A stretch of 64,000 nucleotides of DNA. Origin: Nipponacmea schrenckii (Eukaryota > Mollusca > Gastropoda > Lottiidae). Positions 12,001 through 27,000 of this stretch are shown one piece after another. The position numbers were made by a program, and so were the translations under genes. Position 1 is the stretch's first letter. Every line of letters starts with the position of its first letter. The stretch is from assembly GCA_030562195.1 (NCBI GenBank), contig CM060199.1, forward strand, positions 41,413,722-41,477,721, given 5' to 3'. The notes beneath the pieces are model-generated. The model was not told the DNA's origin. It made no database searches and was given only the letters and a program-made list of their open reading frames with translations.

Positions 12001-15000
12001 AAACATATAGGTTGGAATCTAATAGAGGTTAATCGAATTCCATTTAGTTCTATAATAACTTCAGTTTATAAACCAGAGATTACACAGTGGTTTGTTGTTA
12101 ATTGTAATACTATGATATTTTATATAATATTACATACAGAGTTGGTGTTAAGAACTATAACTGTTACAGGGAATATCTAATTTAAGAACAAAGGAACCCG
12201 TTTATGTATTTTTATATGTAACTAAGTCTCGCGTGAAATGACAACGTTAAGAATTAGGTCAGAACTTTCAAATATAGAACTTGGTCAAACTCTGGACAAA
12301 AATGATTAATTAAATACAATCTCACGGTGATTTTATCTTTATCTACTTTTTTATTATCATGATATGAAATTTAACCGGTAAATTAACAAAGAAAATGCAT
12401 CTTAGATACAGTATCCACGATCAATCCATTTATCTTTATGATGTTATCATAGCTTTAAAGATTCAACAAAAACATCACATTATCACATAGGGTGCGTTTG
12501 ATTTAATTGACAATGATGATATTGATATTGACAATGATAATAATGATATTGACAATGATGATAATGATATTGACAATGATAATAATGATATTGACAATGA
12601 TAATAATGATATTGACAATGATAATAATGATATTGACAATGATATAATATATTGACAATGATAATAATGATATTGACAATGATAATAATGATATTACAAT
12701 GATAAAATATATTGACAATGATAATGATATTGCAATGATAATAATGATATTGACAATGATAATAATGATATTGACAATGATAATAATGATATTGACAATG
12801 ATAATAATGATATTGACAATGATGATAATGATATTGACAATTATGATAATGATATTGACAATGATAAAAATGATATTGACAATGATAATAATGATATTGA
12901 CAATGATAATAATGATATTGACAATGATAATAATGATATTTACAATGATGATAATCATATTGACAATGATTATACTGATATTGACAATGATGACAATGAT
13001 ATTGACAATTATGATAATGATAATAATGATATTGACAATGATGATAATGATATTGACAATGATAATGATATTGACAATGATAATAATGATATTGACAATG
13101 ATAATAATGATATTGATAATAATGATATTGACAATGATGATAATGATATTGATAATGATGAATGGTATTGACAATGGTGATATTGATATTGACAATGATG
13201 AAAAATATACTGACCATGATGTTGATATAGAATGAAATAAATGGGCAAAACTATAGCGTAAAGGATTTAGTTTTTGAAAAATAATAATGGTAAATATTTG
13301 AAAAGAGTTGGGAAGTTACAACAAACAGATAAATAATATGTATAAATATGAAAATATATAATATATATAAAATATACTTGATAATTATTTAATAAGCTCT
13401 TAGTTACCATAGAAACAAAACGATGTTTATTTATCCACCTTTAATTGTTATTTTTCATACAAATGAGACCGGAATTATTTATCCTATGAAACTTATGTAT
13501 CTAAACCTGTTTGTTACGATCTATATATTAACTCTGCTAGTTCCAGTTTGAAAACTATGAATTATAATTACTGGTTACTGGGGTTATAACATCTGGTATA
13601 TTATGACATGGAAGGGACATTCTAATCATAGACAATTACTGGTAATAGTTGGCTATATTTTCGCTAGTTAATATAAATGACTGAGGCAAATGAACCGTTT
13701 AAAAGTTAACCTTCTGATAGAGGCCAATGAACCATTTGATAGTAAAACTTCTGATAGAGGCCAGTGAACCATTTAATAGTTAACCTTCTGATAGAGCCCA
13801 ATGAACCGTTTAAAAGTTTACCTTCTGATAGAGGCCAATGAACCGTTTGATAGTAAACCTTCTGATAGAGCCCAATGAACCGATAGATAGTTAACCTTCC
13901 GATAGAGGCCAATGAACCATTTAATAGTTAACCTTCTGATAGAGCCCAATGAACCGTTTAAAAGTTTACCTTCTGATAGAGGCCAATGAACCATTTGATA
14001 GTAAAACTTCTGATAGAGGCCAATGAACCATTTGATAGTTAACCTTCTGATAGAGGCCAGTGAACCGTTTGATAGTTAACCTTCTGATAGAGGCCAATGA
14101 ACCGTTTGATAGTAAAACTTCTGATAGAGGCCAGTGAACCGTTTGATAGTTTACCTTCTGATAGAGGCCAGTGAACCGTTTGATAGTTAACCTTCTGATA
14201 GAGGCCAATGAACCATTTGATAGTTAACCTTCTGATAGAGACCAATGAACCATTTGGTAGTTAACCTTCTGATAGATGCCAATGAACCGTTTGATAGTTA
14301 ACCTTCTGATAGAGGCCAATGAACCATTTGATAGTTAACCTTCTGATAGATGCCAATGAACCGTTTGATAGTTAACCTTCTGATAGAGCCCAATGAACCC
14401 ATTGATAGTAAACCTCTGATAGAGGCTAGTGAACCATTTGATAGTAAACCTCTGATAGAGACTAGTGAACCATTTGATAGTAAACCTCTGATAGAGGCTA
14501 GTGAACCATTTGATAGTAGAACCTCTGATAGAGACTAGTGAACCATTTGATAGTAAACCTCTGATAGAGGCTAGTGAACCATTTGGTAGTAAACCTCTGA
14601 TAGAGGCTAGTGAACCATTTGATAGTAAACCTCTGATAGAGGCTAGTGAACCATTTGATAGTAAACCTCTGATAGAGACTAGTGAACCATTTGATAGTAA
14701 ACCTCTGATAGAGACTAGTGAACGATTTGATAGTAAACCTTCTGATAAAGGCCAAAAAAAACGTTTGATAGTTAACCTTCTAATAGGCCAATGAACCTTT
14801 TGAAAGCTTCTGTTGGAGGCCATTGAACCGTTTGATAGTAAACCTTTACAGGTTATTGAATCTTCGTAAACCTCTGTTACAGGAGATGGCGTTGGGGGTA
14901 CATCAATCACAGATCATTGTGAACCAGTAAAAATCAGTTTTCAGGGCGCAAGTTAATAGTTACCAGTAGATATCTATTAAAAAGTTACCATTCTGAATCT

Positions 15001-18000
15001 AATGAATAACAGTCAGTTGTCGAATCATATAATAAATGTTACCTCTCAGAGTCCATGGTGCTTTAGTATAATTCACTATTTAAATTATGACTCTGTTGTT
15101 TTACCATCTATAAAACAATCTTTACAAGACCAGGTAGATTCCTCAGAGTCTGGTGAGAATGAGAAGTGCTAGCTTGTTAACTGAAACCAGGTAGTTTTGC
15201 CGCTGGTTATTTTGATTTTAAATAAATGAGGAACATTCGTTCTGAAAGTGTTATTGTAATGGTAGATAGACGTTTTATACCGCCGGCATCAGTAGAACTT
15301 TAATATGAAATGTAAAACTTACAATTATTTTATAAAATGACGTGGGGTTCTGTCTATTACAACAACGTATTGTTTCAGTCATCTTGTCTAGAATTCAGTT
15401 AACAAAATAAGTCCTGGTGTTTGATAGTTGACAATGTCACTGATATCGTTCACCATTTTCTCTTAAAGCATGGATTCTATTAGAACAAGAACTGTGAAGG
15501 GTGATGGTGGACTAAACCACCCCTCATACTCAAATTTGCGCTGCACAATACATGCGTGTCCTAATAACGAGGGTTGAGCTCGATTGACAATATGTCAGGT
15601 TATGTTAATATAGCATTAATTTTGCTATAAATTTGTTAGAATGATACTCTCAAGTCAGGCTTGGTTTTACAGTAGATTATGGCCAGTGTTTTGATAAACA
15701 ATAAGAAAAGTAAGGTTGATATCAGACACAAGTGTAACACATCTGTTCCTAGAGGTTCTATGTTACTAGGTCAATCTGTATAGAGGTCAAGGTCGTTAGG
15801 AGTAGCAGGAATATTCTAATGGAGGTTGTGGTAACCTAGACTACTTGTGTAAACAATTCCACTCCTACATCAGAACTAACAACATCTTTTTTACAAATTA
15901 AAATGATTTGGCGTTTTGTAATACGTCCTATATGAAAGCAAACACCTTATTGTCTAAAAACATTTAAAACAAAACACAATTCCTTTTTTTTAAGACTTAT
16001 TCATCTTTGTTTTTTTTTTTTAATTTCAGTGTTTCGATCATCGCGTCAGGGAAAGGATTTACCATGCGATTTTTTCCAGGTAAGGAAATCTTTTTTTGAA
16101 TAATAGTTCATGTAACCAGCCTAGATCAATTAGCTGTCAATAAATTTTATGGTTATTTTTTATCAAAGGAGGTAAATTCTCTAAACAATAACTGAAATAT
16201 CAAGAAAATATTAAAAATTCGGAATCAAACAAAATAACAGATTTGATATTTCTAATATATATCAAACTCACACAGCAGATGTCAAAACTTCCCAGTTTTT
16301 AAGTCTATTCCCCCGTTACAGCAGTTTTAGTCCTAAAGTCGAGGTTATCCAGCAAAATCATCCACAAAATCATTTGAAATTAAATTATATTTATATTATA
16401 TATTATATTTATATTATATATTATATTTATATTATATATTATATTTATATTATATATTATATTTATATTATATATTATATTTATATTTGGTTTCTCGTCA
16501 TATTGTTCTTTGAGGAAGATTCAATGATATCTCGTTATCAGTTCATCGAATTCAGTCAATTGGAACTTTTTTTAAAACTGAGATGTGTGGGTTAATTCTG
16601 TGTATTTTATAATGTTATTTTTAGTTTATGAATATTTATAAGTTTAACTGACATTTTCGAGTAGGTAAAAATAAGGCGCGCCATTTCGTAAGTTGAAGAG
16701 AATACAAATAGATTGGTATAAACATGTTCCGCATAATATATTTTAATAACTCCTAGTTGTATAAATGTAATAATACTTATGTCACTCTGCCAAGTTTGTC
16801 GGGTAGGGTATGGGAGGGAGAGAGTGAAGGGGTGGTGTATGCAAATGAAAGATTCGAAGGTTTCCATTCTGCACGTAATACAGAATTATATAGGACAAAC
16901 GCATCAAAGTATCAAACGGTTTTACTGTTATACAAGCTATACTATAGGACAATAGTATCAAACGGTTTTACTGTTATACAAGCTATACTATAGGACAACA
17001 GTATCAAACGGTTTTACTGTTATACAAGCTATACTATAGGACAACAGTATCAAACGGTTTTACTGTTATACAAGCTATACTATAGGTTATACTATAGGAC
17101 AACAGTATCAAACGGTTTTACTGTTATACAAGCTATACTATAGGTTATACTATAGGACAACAGTATCAAACGGTTTTACTGTTATACAAGCTATACTATA
17201 GGACAACAGTATCAAACGGTTTTACTGTTATACAAGCTATACTATAGGACAACAGTATCAAACGGTTTTACTGTTATACAAGCTATACTATAGGTTATAC
17301 TATAGGACAACAGTATCAAACGGTTTTACTGTTATACAAGCTATACTATAGGACAACAGTATCAAACGGTTTTACTGTTATACAAGCTATACTATAGGTT
17401 ATACTATAGGACAACAGTATCAAACGGTTTTACTGTTATACAAGCTATACTATAGGACAATAGTATCAAACGGTTTTACTGTTATACAAGCTATACTATA
17501 GGTTATACTATAGGACAACAGTATCAAACGGTTTTACTGTATACAAGCTATACTATAGGACAATAGTATCAAACGGTTTTACTGTTATACAAGCTATACT
17601 ATAGGACAATAGTATCAAATGGTTTTACTGTTATACAAGCTATACTATAGGACAATAGTATCAAACGGTTTTACTGTTATACAAGCTATACTATAGGACA
17701 ATAGTATCAAACGGTTTTACTGTTATACAAGCTATACTATAGGACAACGGTATCAAACGGTTTTACTGTTATACAAGCTATACTATAGGACAATAGTATC
17801 AAACGGTTTAACTGTTATACAAGCTATACTATAGGACAATAGTATCAAACGGTTTTACTGTTATACAAGCTATACTATAGGACAACAGTATCAAACGGTT
17901 TTACTGTTATACAAGCTATACTATAGGACAATAGTATCAACTGGTTTTACTGTTATACAAGCTGTACTATAGGACAATAGTATCAAACGGTTTTACTGTT

Positions 18001-21000
18001 ATACTTTTTTTTGTTTTTTTTTTTGTATTTTAAATCACGATACTCATCGTTAAGTTCATGTTTGAAGTTTCTATGTATTAATCTGAAAAACTTGTCTCGG
18101 GTAAAAACTTATTTTGATGACCTATTAGATGGATGTATTGGTTAACAGACGTGTATGATATATATTGTAAGATGTTTTACAATAACAGTTGTGATCTCGA
18201 CTTCGTATTGAAACGTATTGAAACTGTCTTCTGTCGTCAACTGGCTGATTTAAACTGTTTCAAAAAGTTGTATGAAGATTTTTCTCAAGTTAGGTTGTCC
18301 GTTTTTTTTATAATCTTTAATTAAATTTTGTCTGGAATATTAGATGAATAAAAATTAAAAACTACGCGATGACGTCATGAAATATGAGTTTATAGATACG
18401 GGTATTTTATGTCAAAGCAATAATAATATAATTTTAAGAGTGAATTTAATTACGTAGATAGTGCGAGATAATAAAAAGCACGTTCTTTTACTGAAGTTTT
18501 TGTAGATTTCGTTTTTATAGAAGTTAATATATTACACATGCTGCTAAAACAGTTTCAGAGTAGATTTGAAATCAAATAATGCTGTCAGATTTATTATACA
18601 AATTGTACTTACAGAATGACACTCAAGGAATTCTCCCGCCCAGTGACCTGTTATTGACTAGGTTAATCTGTCAGTGACAAACTTGTGATCCCGGGGGCAG
18701 AATAATTTTCCCACGTTGACAATTATAACATACATCAAATATTCAGCTATACTTATTTTACTTTGCTAAGATCGTCACCCATTATAAAGTAAAATCTAAA
18801 CAAATAATTCAAAATTTTTAATAATCCAGATACACCGAATAATATTTTACTAAGTTTATCACCCCGGAACGACATTATGCATATCTTTGAGTGTTTGAAT
18901 TACCAGTCTATATAAAGAGTTTGTCAGTCTCCAGTCAATCTCCTAGTACACTATATTATGACATTAAGAGTTGTTTTTAAACTTACTGATGGTTTTATAA
19001 AGTATAACATGATTTGGTTTTACTAACCCACAGGACAACTTCCTTCTCATGTCTAATTCAACTCATCCCCCGATAACCCAATTTTTCCGCTTGTCATTTA
19101 GCCTGTGACTTATGGCTCGGGATTTTCTTAATGGTATAGATCTTTTTGATCATCTATTTGATAGGCAGAAAAGTGCAAACTTCAAATGACTAGGGGTCAA
19201 GGTAAAGAGAAAGTAATAAAATATATTCTATTGTATATAATAGGTGTTTTATGCATGTCAACAATGACGATAACATTATGTAGTATTTTTTTTTTTTGGT
19301 TTTATGAGGACAGTTTTTTTTGTTGCAAAAGGATAGTTTTTTGGTTGCAAAGGGACAGTTTTTTTGAGAGGAGGTGGATTTTGGTTGAAAGACCACGTTT
19401 TTTTTTATTGAGGGGGTGTTTTAAAAATAGCCTCATTGCGCCATAAGTTTTGTGTAGTGCATTATTATTTGGTTGATATTTTTAACCACAATTCGTGATA
19501 TCGTAATAATGTAGAGTTCGAAGTTTACATCTATAGATTTGAGGGGCCATTCACTATTTATCTTCTTCTAGGAAATACTTGATCCTTTCCTATAATACAT
19601 TACATTACGCTATGCACCGTACATGACGTCGTCCATATTACCAAATTGGACCAATAAAACTTTTTACGTCAGCAAAAGACATTTGATCGTTCAACTGTAT
19701 TCTCTATAACAATATAGACTATTGAACCGTTAAAGACTAAATAGGGCACAAAGTAACGTAGTTTTTAAATAGGCGAAAAGAATAGCCTCGATAACGCCCC
19801 TTTACGTCATCAAGGTCATCTTCCTTTCAGCTGATTGGATGTTACACAATTGAGCCTCAACGCTGATTGGCTTAATTTGCGATAAAGAAAAAAAAATATC
19901 CGGGTCTATTGATGCGACCTCAGATCGACCCACACCTTATTTATAGATTTCAATTCATAAAAAATTAGAAATGAATTAAATACAGTAGCCTGTGGACACG
20001 GCAATAAAATTCTATTTTTAGAATCTCATTTACTTTTTGCAAGTTTAAAATTAAAATGTTAGAATTGCTATCTATGTTTGCAGGGTAGCCTAATGACATG
20101 TTAAGATTCTTTTTAAATAACATTATATGATTAAACAGTGGAAGTTTAGTATTCCTATGATATACATGTATAGAACGGTGGGAAATATCAATTCATTTCA
20201 TTATTTGAATACGGTACAAAAGAGTAGTAGTTAGTTAGTGTTTACCTGTAGTGTGAACTTCAGACTATCATTATCTATTCGAAGTATTCAGGGATGGGAT
20301 AGCTGTCCTGTGTAAGAGATTGAATAATTAAAACGATACAATCTTATCTTCTAGTCATTTATTCTCTCGAATTTAACTCGACTGATTTTATACTCTTACC
20401 TTTTTATTCAATAACATGATCTGAGGAAAAAACATCATTACAGGGTTTTGATGTAAAATGAATAAAAAAATACAATAGTATATGATATATAGTTAATACA
20501 TGGTTTTTCATAGAACTTCAGGAAAACATAATACTTCAGGAAAACATAGAACTTCAGGAAAAAATAGAACTTCATTAGATTTCCTGCATTAAAACAAAGA
20601 ATTACCCCCCTCCCCCCCCCCCATCCACCCACAGCCTAAAAAAATGCCATCGTTTCCTCTAACTTGATATATTTGTTGAAACTTATAGGGAAACGTCAGT
20701 CAACTGTTTCCGTTTTCTGCTTACTGTCATTTAACATTTTAAATGCGGGACATAATTTGTCGACACCGGAACTCGACTTCTGGTATAATATCGAGGGTAA
20801 GGTAATATAAAAAAAAGTATCCTTTTAAGTCAAGGTAATTATTTGGTGGCTTGATAACTTTTGATTAAAAACAATAATTAACATTTTTAGCTACGAGAAT
20901 CTTTCTGGGGGATTTAATTTGACTATATTGTCTTATGGAACGCGGCTAGATAATAGCGTCATTACTTATAGATATCTGATAATAGCGGTATAGAATCTTT

Positions 21001-24000
21001 CGTCGTTGCTTATAGACATCTGATAACAGCGTCATTACTTATATATATCTGATAACAGCGTCGTTGCTTATAGACATCTGATAATAGCGTCATTACTTAT
21101 AGATATCTGATAATAGCGTCATTGTTTATAGATATCTGATAATAGCGTCATTACTTATAGATATCTGATAACAGCGTCATTACTTATAGACATCTGATAA
21201 TAGCGTCATTGCTTATAGACATCTGATAATAGCGTCATTGCTTATAGACATCTGATAATAGCGTCATTACTTATAGATATCTGATAACAGCGTCATTGCT
21301 TATAGACATCTGATAACAGCGTCATTACTTATAGACATCTGATAACAGCGTCATTACTTATAGATATCTGATAATAGCGTCATTGCTTATAGACATCTGA
21401 TAATAGCGTCATTGCTTATAGACATCTGATAATAGCGTCATTGCTTATAGACATCTGATAACAGCGTCGTTGCTTATAGACATCTGATAATAGCGTCATT
21501 ACTTATAGATATCTGATAATAGCGTCATTACTTATAGATATCTGATAACAGCGTCATTGCTTATAGACATCTGATAATAGCGTCATTACTTATAGATATC
21601 TGATAATAGCGTCATTGCTTATAGACATCTGATAATAGCGTCATTGCTTATAGACATCTGATAATAGCGTCATTACTTATAGACATCTGATAACAGCGTC
21701 GTTGCTTATAGACATCTGATAACAGCGTCATTGACTTATATGATATCTGATAATAGCGTCGTTGCTTATAGACATCTGATAATAGCCTCATTACTTATAT
21801 ATATCTGATAACAGCGTCATTACTTATAGACATCTGATAATACCGCCATTGCTTATAAACATCTGATAATAGCGTCATTACTTATAGATATCTGATAACA
21901 GCGTCATTGCTTATAGACATCTGATAATAGCGTCATTACTTATAGATATCTGATAATAGCGTCATTACTTATAGATATCTGATAATAGCGTCATTACTTA
22001 TAGATATCTGATAATAGCGTCATTACTTATAGATATCTGATAATAGCGTCATTACTTATAGATATCTGATAACAGCGTCATTACTTATAGACATCTGATA
22101 ATACCGCCATTGCTTATAAACATCTGATAATAGCGTCATTACTTATATATATCTGATAACAGCGTCATTACTTATATATATCTGATAACAGCGTCATTAC
22201 TTATATATATATCTGATAATAGCGTCATTGCTTATAGATATCTGATAATAGCGTCATTGCTTAAAGACATCTGATAATAGCGTCATTGCTTATAAATATC
22301 CGATAATAGCGTTATTGCTTATAGACATCTGATAATAGCGTCATTGTTTATGGATATCTGATAATAGCGTCATTACTTATATATATTTGATAACAGCGTC
22401 ATTGCTTATAGATATCTGATAAAAGTGTCATTACTTATAGACATCTGATAATAGCGTTATTGTTTATAGACATCTGATAATAGCGTCATTGGTTATAGAC
22501 ATCTGATAATAGCGTCATTGTTTATAGATATCTGATAATAGCGTCATTACTTATATATATTTGATAACAGCGTCATTGCTTATAGATATCTGATAAAAGC
22601 GTCATGACTTATATATATCTGATAACTGCGTCATTGCTTATATATATCTGATAATAGCGTCATTACTTATATATATCTGATAATAGCGTCATTGCTTATA
22701 GACATCTGATAATAGCGTCATTACTTATATATATCTGATAACAGCGTCATTGCTTATAGATATCTGATAAAAGCGTCATTACTTATATATATCTGATAAC
22801 AGCGTCATTGCTTATAGACATCTGATAATAATTATTACTTTTAAACATCTTCTCATAAGTGGCCTGAAGTCCTTGAAGCTCTACTAATTACAGATTTATA
22901 CATCTCTCTGTAACTTTTTCACCTTCTATATACCATTCTGTAATACAGTAGTAATAGTTGCCACACATCAAAGGTTTATACATGTGCAATGTTTGTATTG
23001 TTTTCCTGTAATGCTTATCAACTGTCTGTTTGTATTTCAGGCCCTGACTGGCTTTATACTTGTAACCACAAGAGAGGGAAAACTACTCTACATCTCGGAG
23101 AACGTGACAGATTACTTGGGACACTCCATGGTAAGCTTTCACAAAGACCCCCAGGCGACCAGTCCGTCAAACTCGATCTAATATACAAAACCCGATTAGT
23201 AAACAAAGGAACCAATATAATCCAGGGTTTATATCTAGCGTTATGTGATGCTTAGTATTTGGTATATAGAAGCTTTATGTATCAGTAAAACTGTGTGATT
23301 CCCGTCCTAGATATCAAAACAGAACTCATAGACTACACTACAAATCATATCTATACTATATTATTAGATATTATATATAATTTATATTATCTTCAATATT
23401 ACAGGTGGATATGAAAACACAAGGTGACAGTCTTTATGATATAGTGGATAAGAGAGATCATAGTGCTTTACAGACACAACTACAATCATCTGACACCAAC
23501 CAAGATGTCAGTTTTTACTGTAGGATGAATATGTCAAGGAGCCTTAAAAGACAAGCAGGTTTCGGTGACGTTAAGGTTTGTACAGATTCATTCTCCGAAC
23601 CGTTAACATATCGGTTCAATTAACTTCTCGGTACTGTTAACATCTCGGTACTGTTAACATCTCGGTACTGTTAACATCTCGGTACTGTTAACATCTTGGT
23701 ACTGTTAACATCTCGGTACTGTTAACATCTCGGTACCGTTACCATTTCGGTACCGTTAACATCTCGGTTCTGTTAACTTCTCGGTACTGTTAACATCTCG
23801 GTACTGTTAATATCTCGGTACTGTTAATATATCGGTACTGTTAACATCTCGATACTGTTAACATCTCGGTACCGTTAATATCTCGGTACTGTTAATATAT
23901 CGGTACTGTTAACATCTCGATACTGTTAACATCTCGGTACTGTTAACATCTCGGTACTGTTAACATATCGGTACGGTTTACATCTCGGTACTGTTAACAT

Positions 24001-27000
24001 CTCGGTACCGTTAACATCTTGGTACTGTTTACATCTCGGTACTGTTAACATCTCGGTACTGTTAATTTCTCGGTACTGTTAACATCTCGGTTCTGTTAAC
24101 ATCTTGGTACTGTTAACATCTCGGTACTGTTACCATTTCGGTACCGTTAACATCTCGGTACTGTTTACTTCTCGGTTCTGTTTACTTCTCGGTACTGTTA
24201 ACTTCTCGGTACTGTTACCATCTCGGTACTGTTAATTTCTCGGTACTGTTTACTTCTCGGTTCTATTTACTTCTCGGTACTGTTAACATCTCGGTTAGTG
24301 AAAACCTATACATATACTTTGCCCTTAGTTTCGGTACTGTTAACTTCTCGGTACTGAAAACATTAGACAGTCTGAAGACATTTGAGTGTGGTCACTAGCT
24401 GATGCTTATGTCCAACACCCACCCTCTACTAAACAAAATCTGTAGTCTTTATTACGTCATATCAGTTCACATAATTAATGGAATATATAAGTCAGAAATT
24501 CAGTTTTCAAAATTGATTTGAATTATAAAACAGTAATCAAATACAGATGGTTTTCCATGCTGATTCCAATCTTTCAGCTCGACTCCAATAATCCTGGATT
24601 AAAAAACACTTGAACCTTAACATGATATTGAATCCCTTGAAGTAAATATAGAAGCGAGAATTATTGAAATGTAGGGCATTTTCTAAGTGAAAACCTAGCA
24701 CATAAACTATGCCCTCTGCTTCATTATATTGTATGTTTTCACCTGAGTTTTAGTTGCCATGGTAACGAGTAAATAACGAGTGTATATGATGTATTGAATG
24801 ATGAAAGAATAGTATTTTATTACATGGTCTATTTGACTTGTTATTTTATAATTTAACTAATCCAATACCAGGCAGGATTATATGTTGGTTTGTTTATATG
24901 GTACTAGCACAGTATTATTCTGATATTGATATCATTGATTCTGTTTGCTTACACTGACTTACGTCTTGCAAGTTGTAAAGGTCCTTGCCTATTCCACCAA
25001 CATATGTGATAAGAAGGTCTTGATAGGAAGGTTGTGATAGGAAGGTTGTGATAGGAAGGTTGTGATAGGAAGGTTGTGATAGGAAGGTTGTGGTAGGAAG
25101 GTTGTGGTAGGAAGGTTGTGATAGGAAGGTTGTGATAGGAAGGTTGTGATAGGAAGGTTGTGATAGGAAGGTTGTGGTAGGAAGGTTGTGATAGGAAGGT
25201 TGTGATAAGAAGGTATTGGTAGGAAGGTTGTGATAGGAAGGTTGTGATAGGAAGGTTGTGATAGGAAGGTTGTGATAGGAAGGTTGTGATAGGAAGGTTG
25301 TGATAGGAAGGTTTTGATAAGAAGGTATTGGTAGGAAGGTTGTGATAGGAAGGTTAGGATAGGAGGTTTGATAGGAAGGTTGTGATAAGAAGGTTTGGTA
25401 AAGAAGGTTGTGATAGGAAGGTTGTGATAGGAAGGTTGTGATAGGAAGGTTTGTAGGAAGGTTGTGATAGGAAGGTTTGATAGGAAGGTTGTGATAGAAA
25501 GGTTTTGGTAGGAAGGTTGTGTAGGAAGGTTGTGATAGGAAGGTTTTGTAGGAAGGTTGTAAGTAGGATTTAGAAAAAAGGTTGTGATAGGGAGGTTGTG
25601 ATAGGAAGGTTTTAGATAAAAGTTCTGATAGGAAGGTTGTGATAGGAAGGTTGTGGTAGGAAGGTTGTGATAGGAAGGTTAGGATAGGGAGGTTTTGATA
25701 GGAAGGTTGTGATAAGAAGGTTGTGATAGGAAGGTTGTGATAGGAAGGTTGTGGTAGGAAGGTTGTGATAGGAAGGTTGTGATAGGAAGGTTGTGGTAGG
25801 AAGGTTGTGATAAGAACGTTCTGATGGAAAAGTTGTTGGTACAAGTTTAACTGTAGTTTGAAAATAAGTTTTATTGATTATAAAATCAGAAGACTAGAAA
25901 AAATCGATGATTCCAGTGAATGCGTTAGGTGACGTTTGTAGAGTGGTCAACTAATTAATCTTGGTGAAAAAAGGGTTAACTGTATCCATCCAAACAAAAT
26001 ATAATTATCGACAAGTTCGCCGGGTTGGTTGATGTTAGTTACCTGTACTTTGTAGCGATTCAGTTCGGGTCCTGATTAGTGTTTAACAGGATCTAACGGT
26101 TTTTATAGAGGTTGATGATAACAGAGTTTTATATACAGTAATATAACGGTGTCAAGTTTTAATCAACTAATTTATAATGATTTACCTGTAGAGTTTATTT
26201 ATAACCAGGGTATGATACAAGTATTTACAGGTCAAACCAAGTAGGTCAAAGTCTCGAACCCATAATAAACATTGGTACTTCCGGTATAGAAGTAGGCATT
26301 ACCATCTTTCAAATAAACACATACGTGGGTCAATGTTCGGAGGGGCTACAGGCATGTGTTTGGGGCCTGGTGAAAATACTGAGAAATACTGGACTGAATA
26401 AATTAACATTTAATTTATTTCAAAACCCACTGCGATTCCAACAACCTTTACTAGGTGTCAAAAAGCGTTGCCAAAGCCAGAACAAAGAGTATTGACTTGA
26501 TAGTAAAAAATATCAATTTAAAATAAAGTACTTTTTATGTAAAGTGTTATGATTTGATTTGGACAATTATAATATTTCTATAGATATTTTAATGTAGGTG
26601 TAAAATATATCTCAAACTAATAAATCACAAACAATTTCCTTCATAACAAAAAACACACTTGAAACAAATTAGATCTCACAAAATTTCAAAAGCCAAACAA
26701 ATAATCACATAGTTCTTTAATTGATATAAAACATATGATTGATATTCACACCATAAACTGATAAAATAAAGAACTGGACTAGTACAGGCCTGACCGATGG
26801 ATGACTGAAGAAATATAAATTAGACCAAAAAATATTTGAAAAAATATCATTAAAGCGTTTAATTCATTAGTCTTGATGATAAAATGGTTTTAATTGTAGG
26901 AACAGGCAGATACATCGGGTTAACAGTAGTAATAAAACAGAATAATTCCTGCTTTTTAAAATTCTATCAATTGTAATATTTTACCGGCTGAAATCGTTGA

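Noticed and set aside
12483..13248. Histidine/tyrosine/cysteine-rich and isoleucine-rich open frames
   Set aside because: Products of the 21-bp array; several overlapping frames on both strands are equally open.
24915..25844. 309-codon Pro/Thr/Ser/Tyr-rich frame on the - strand
   Set aside because: 14-bp array read in three successive phases; no independent coding support.
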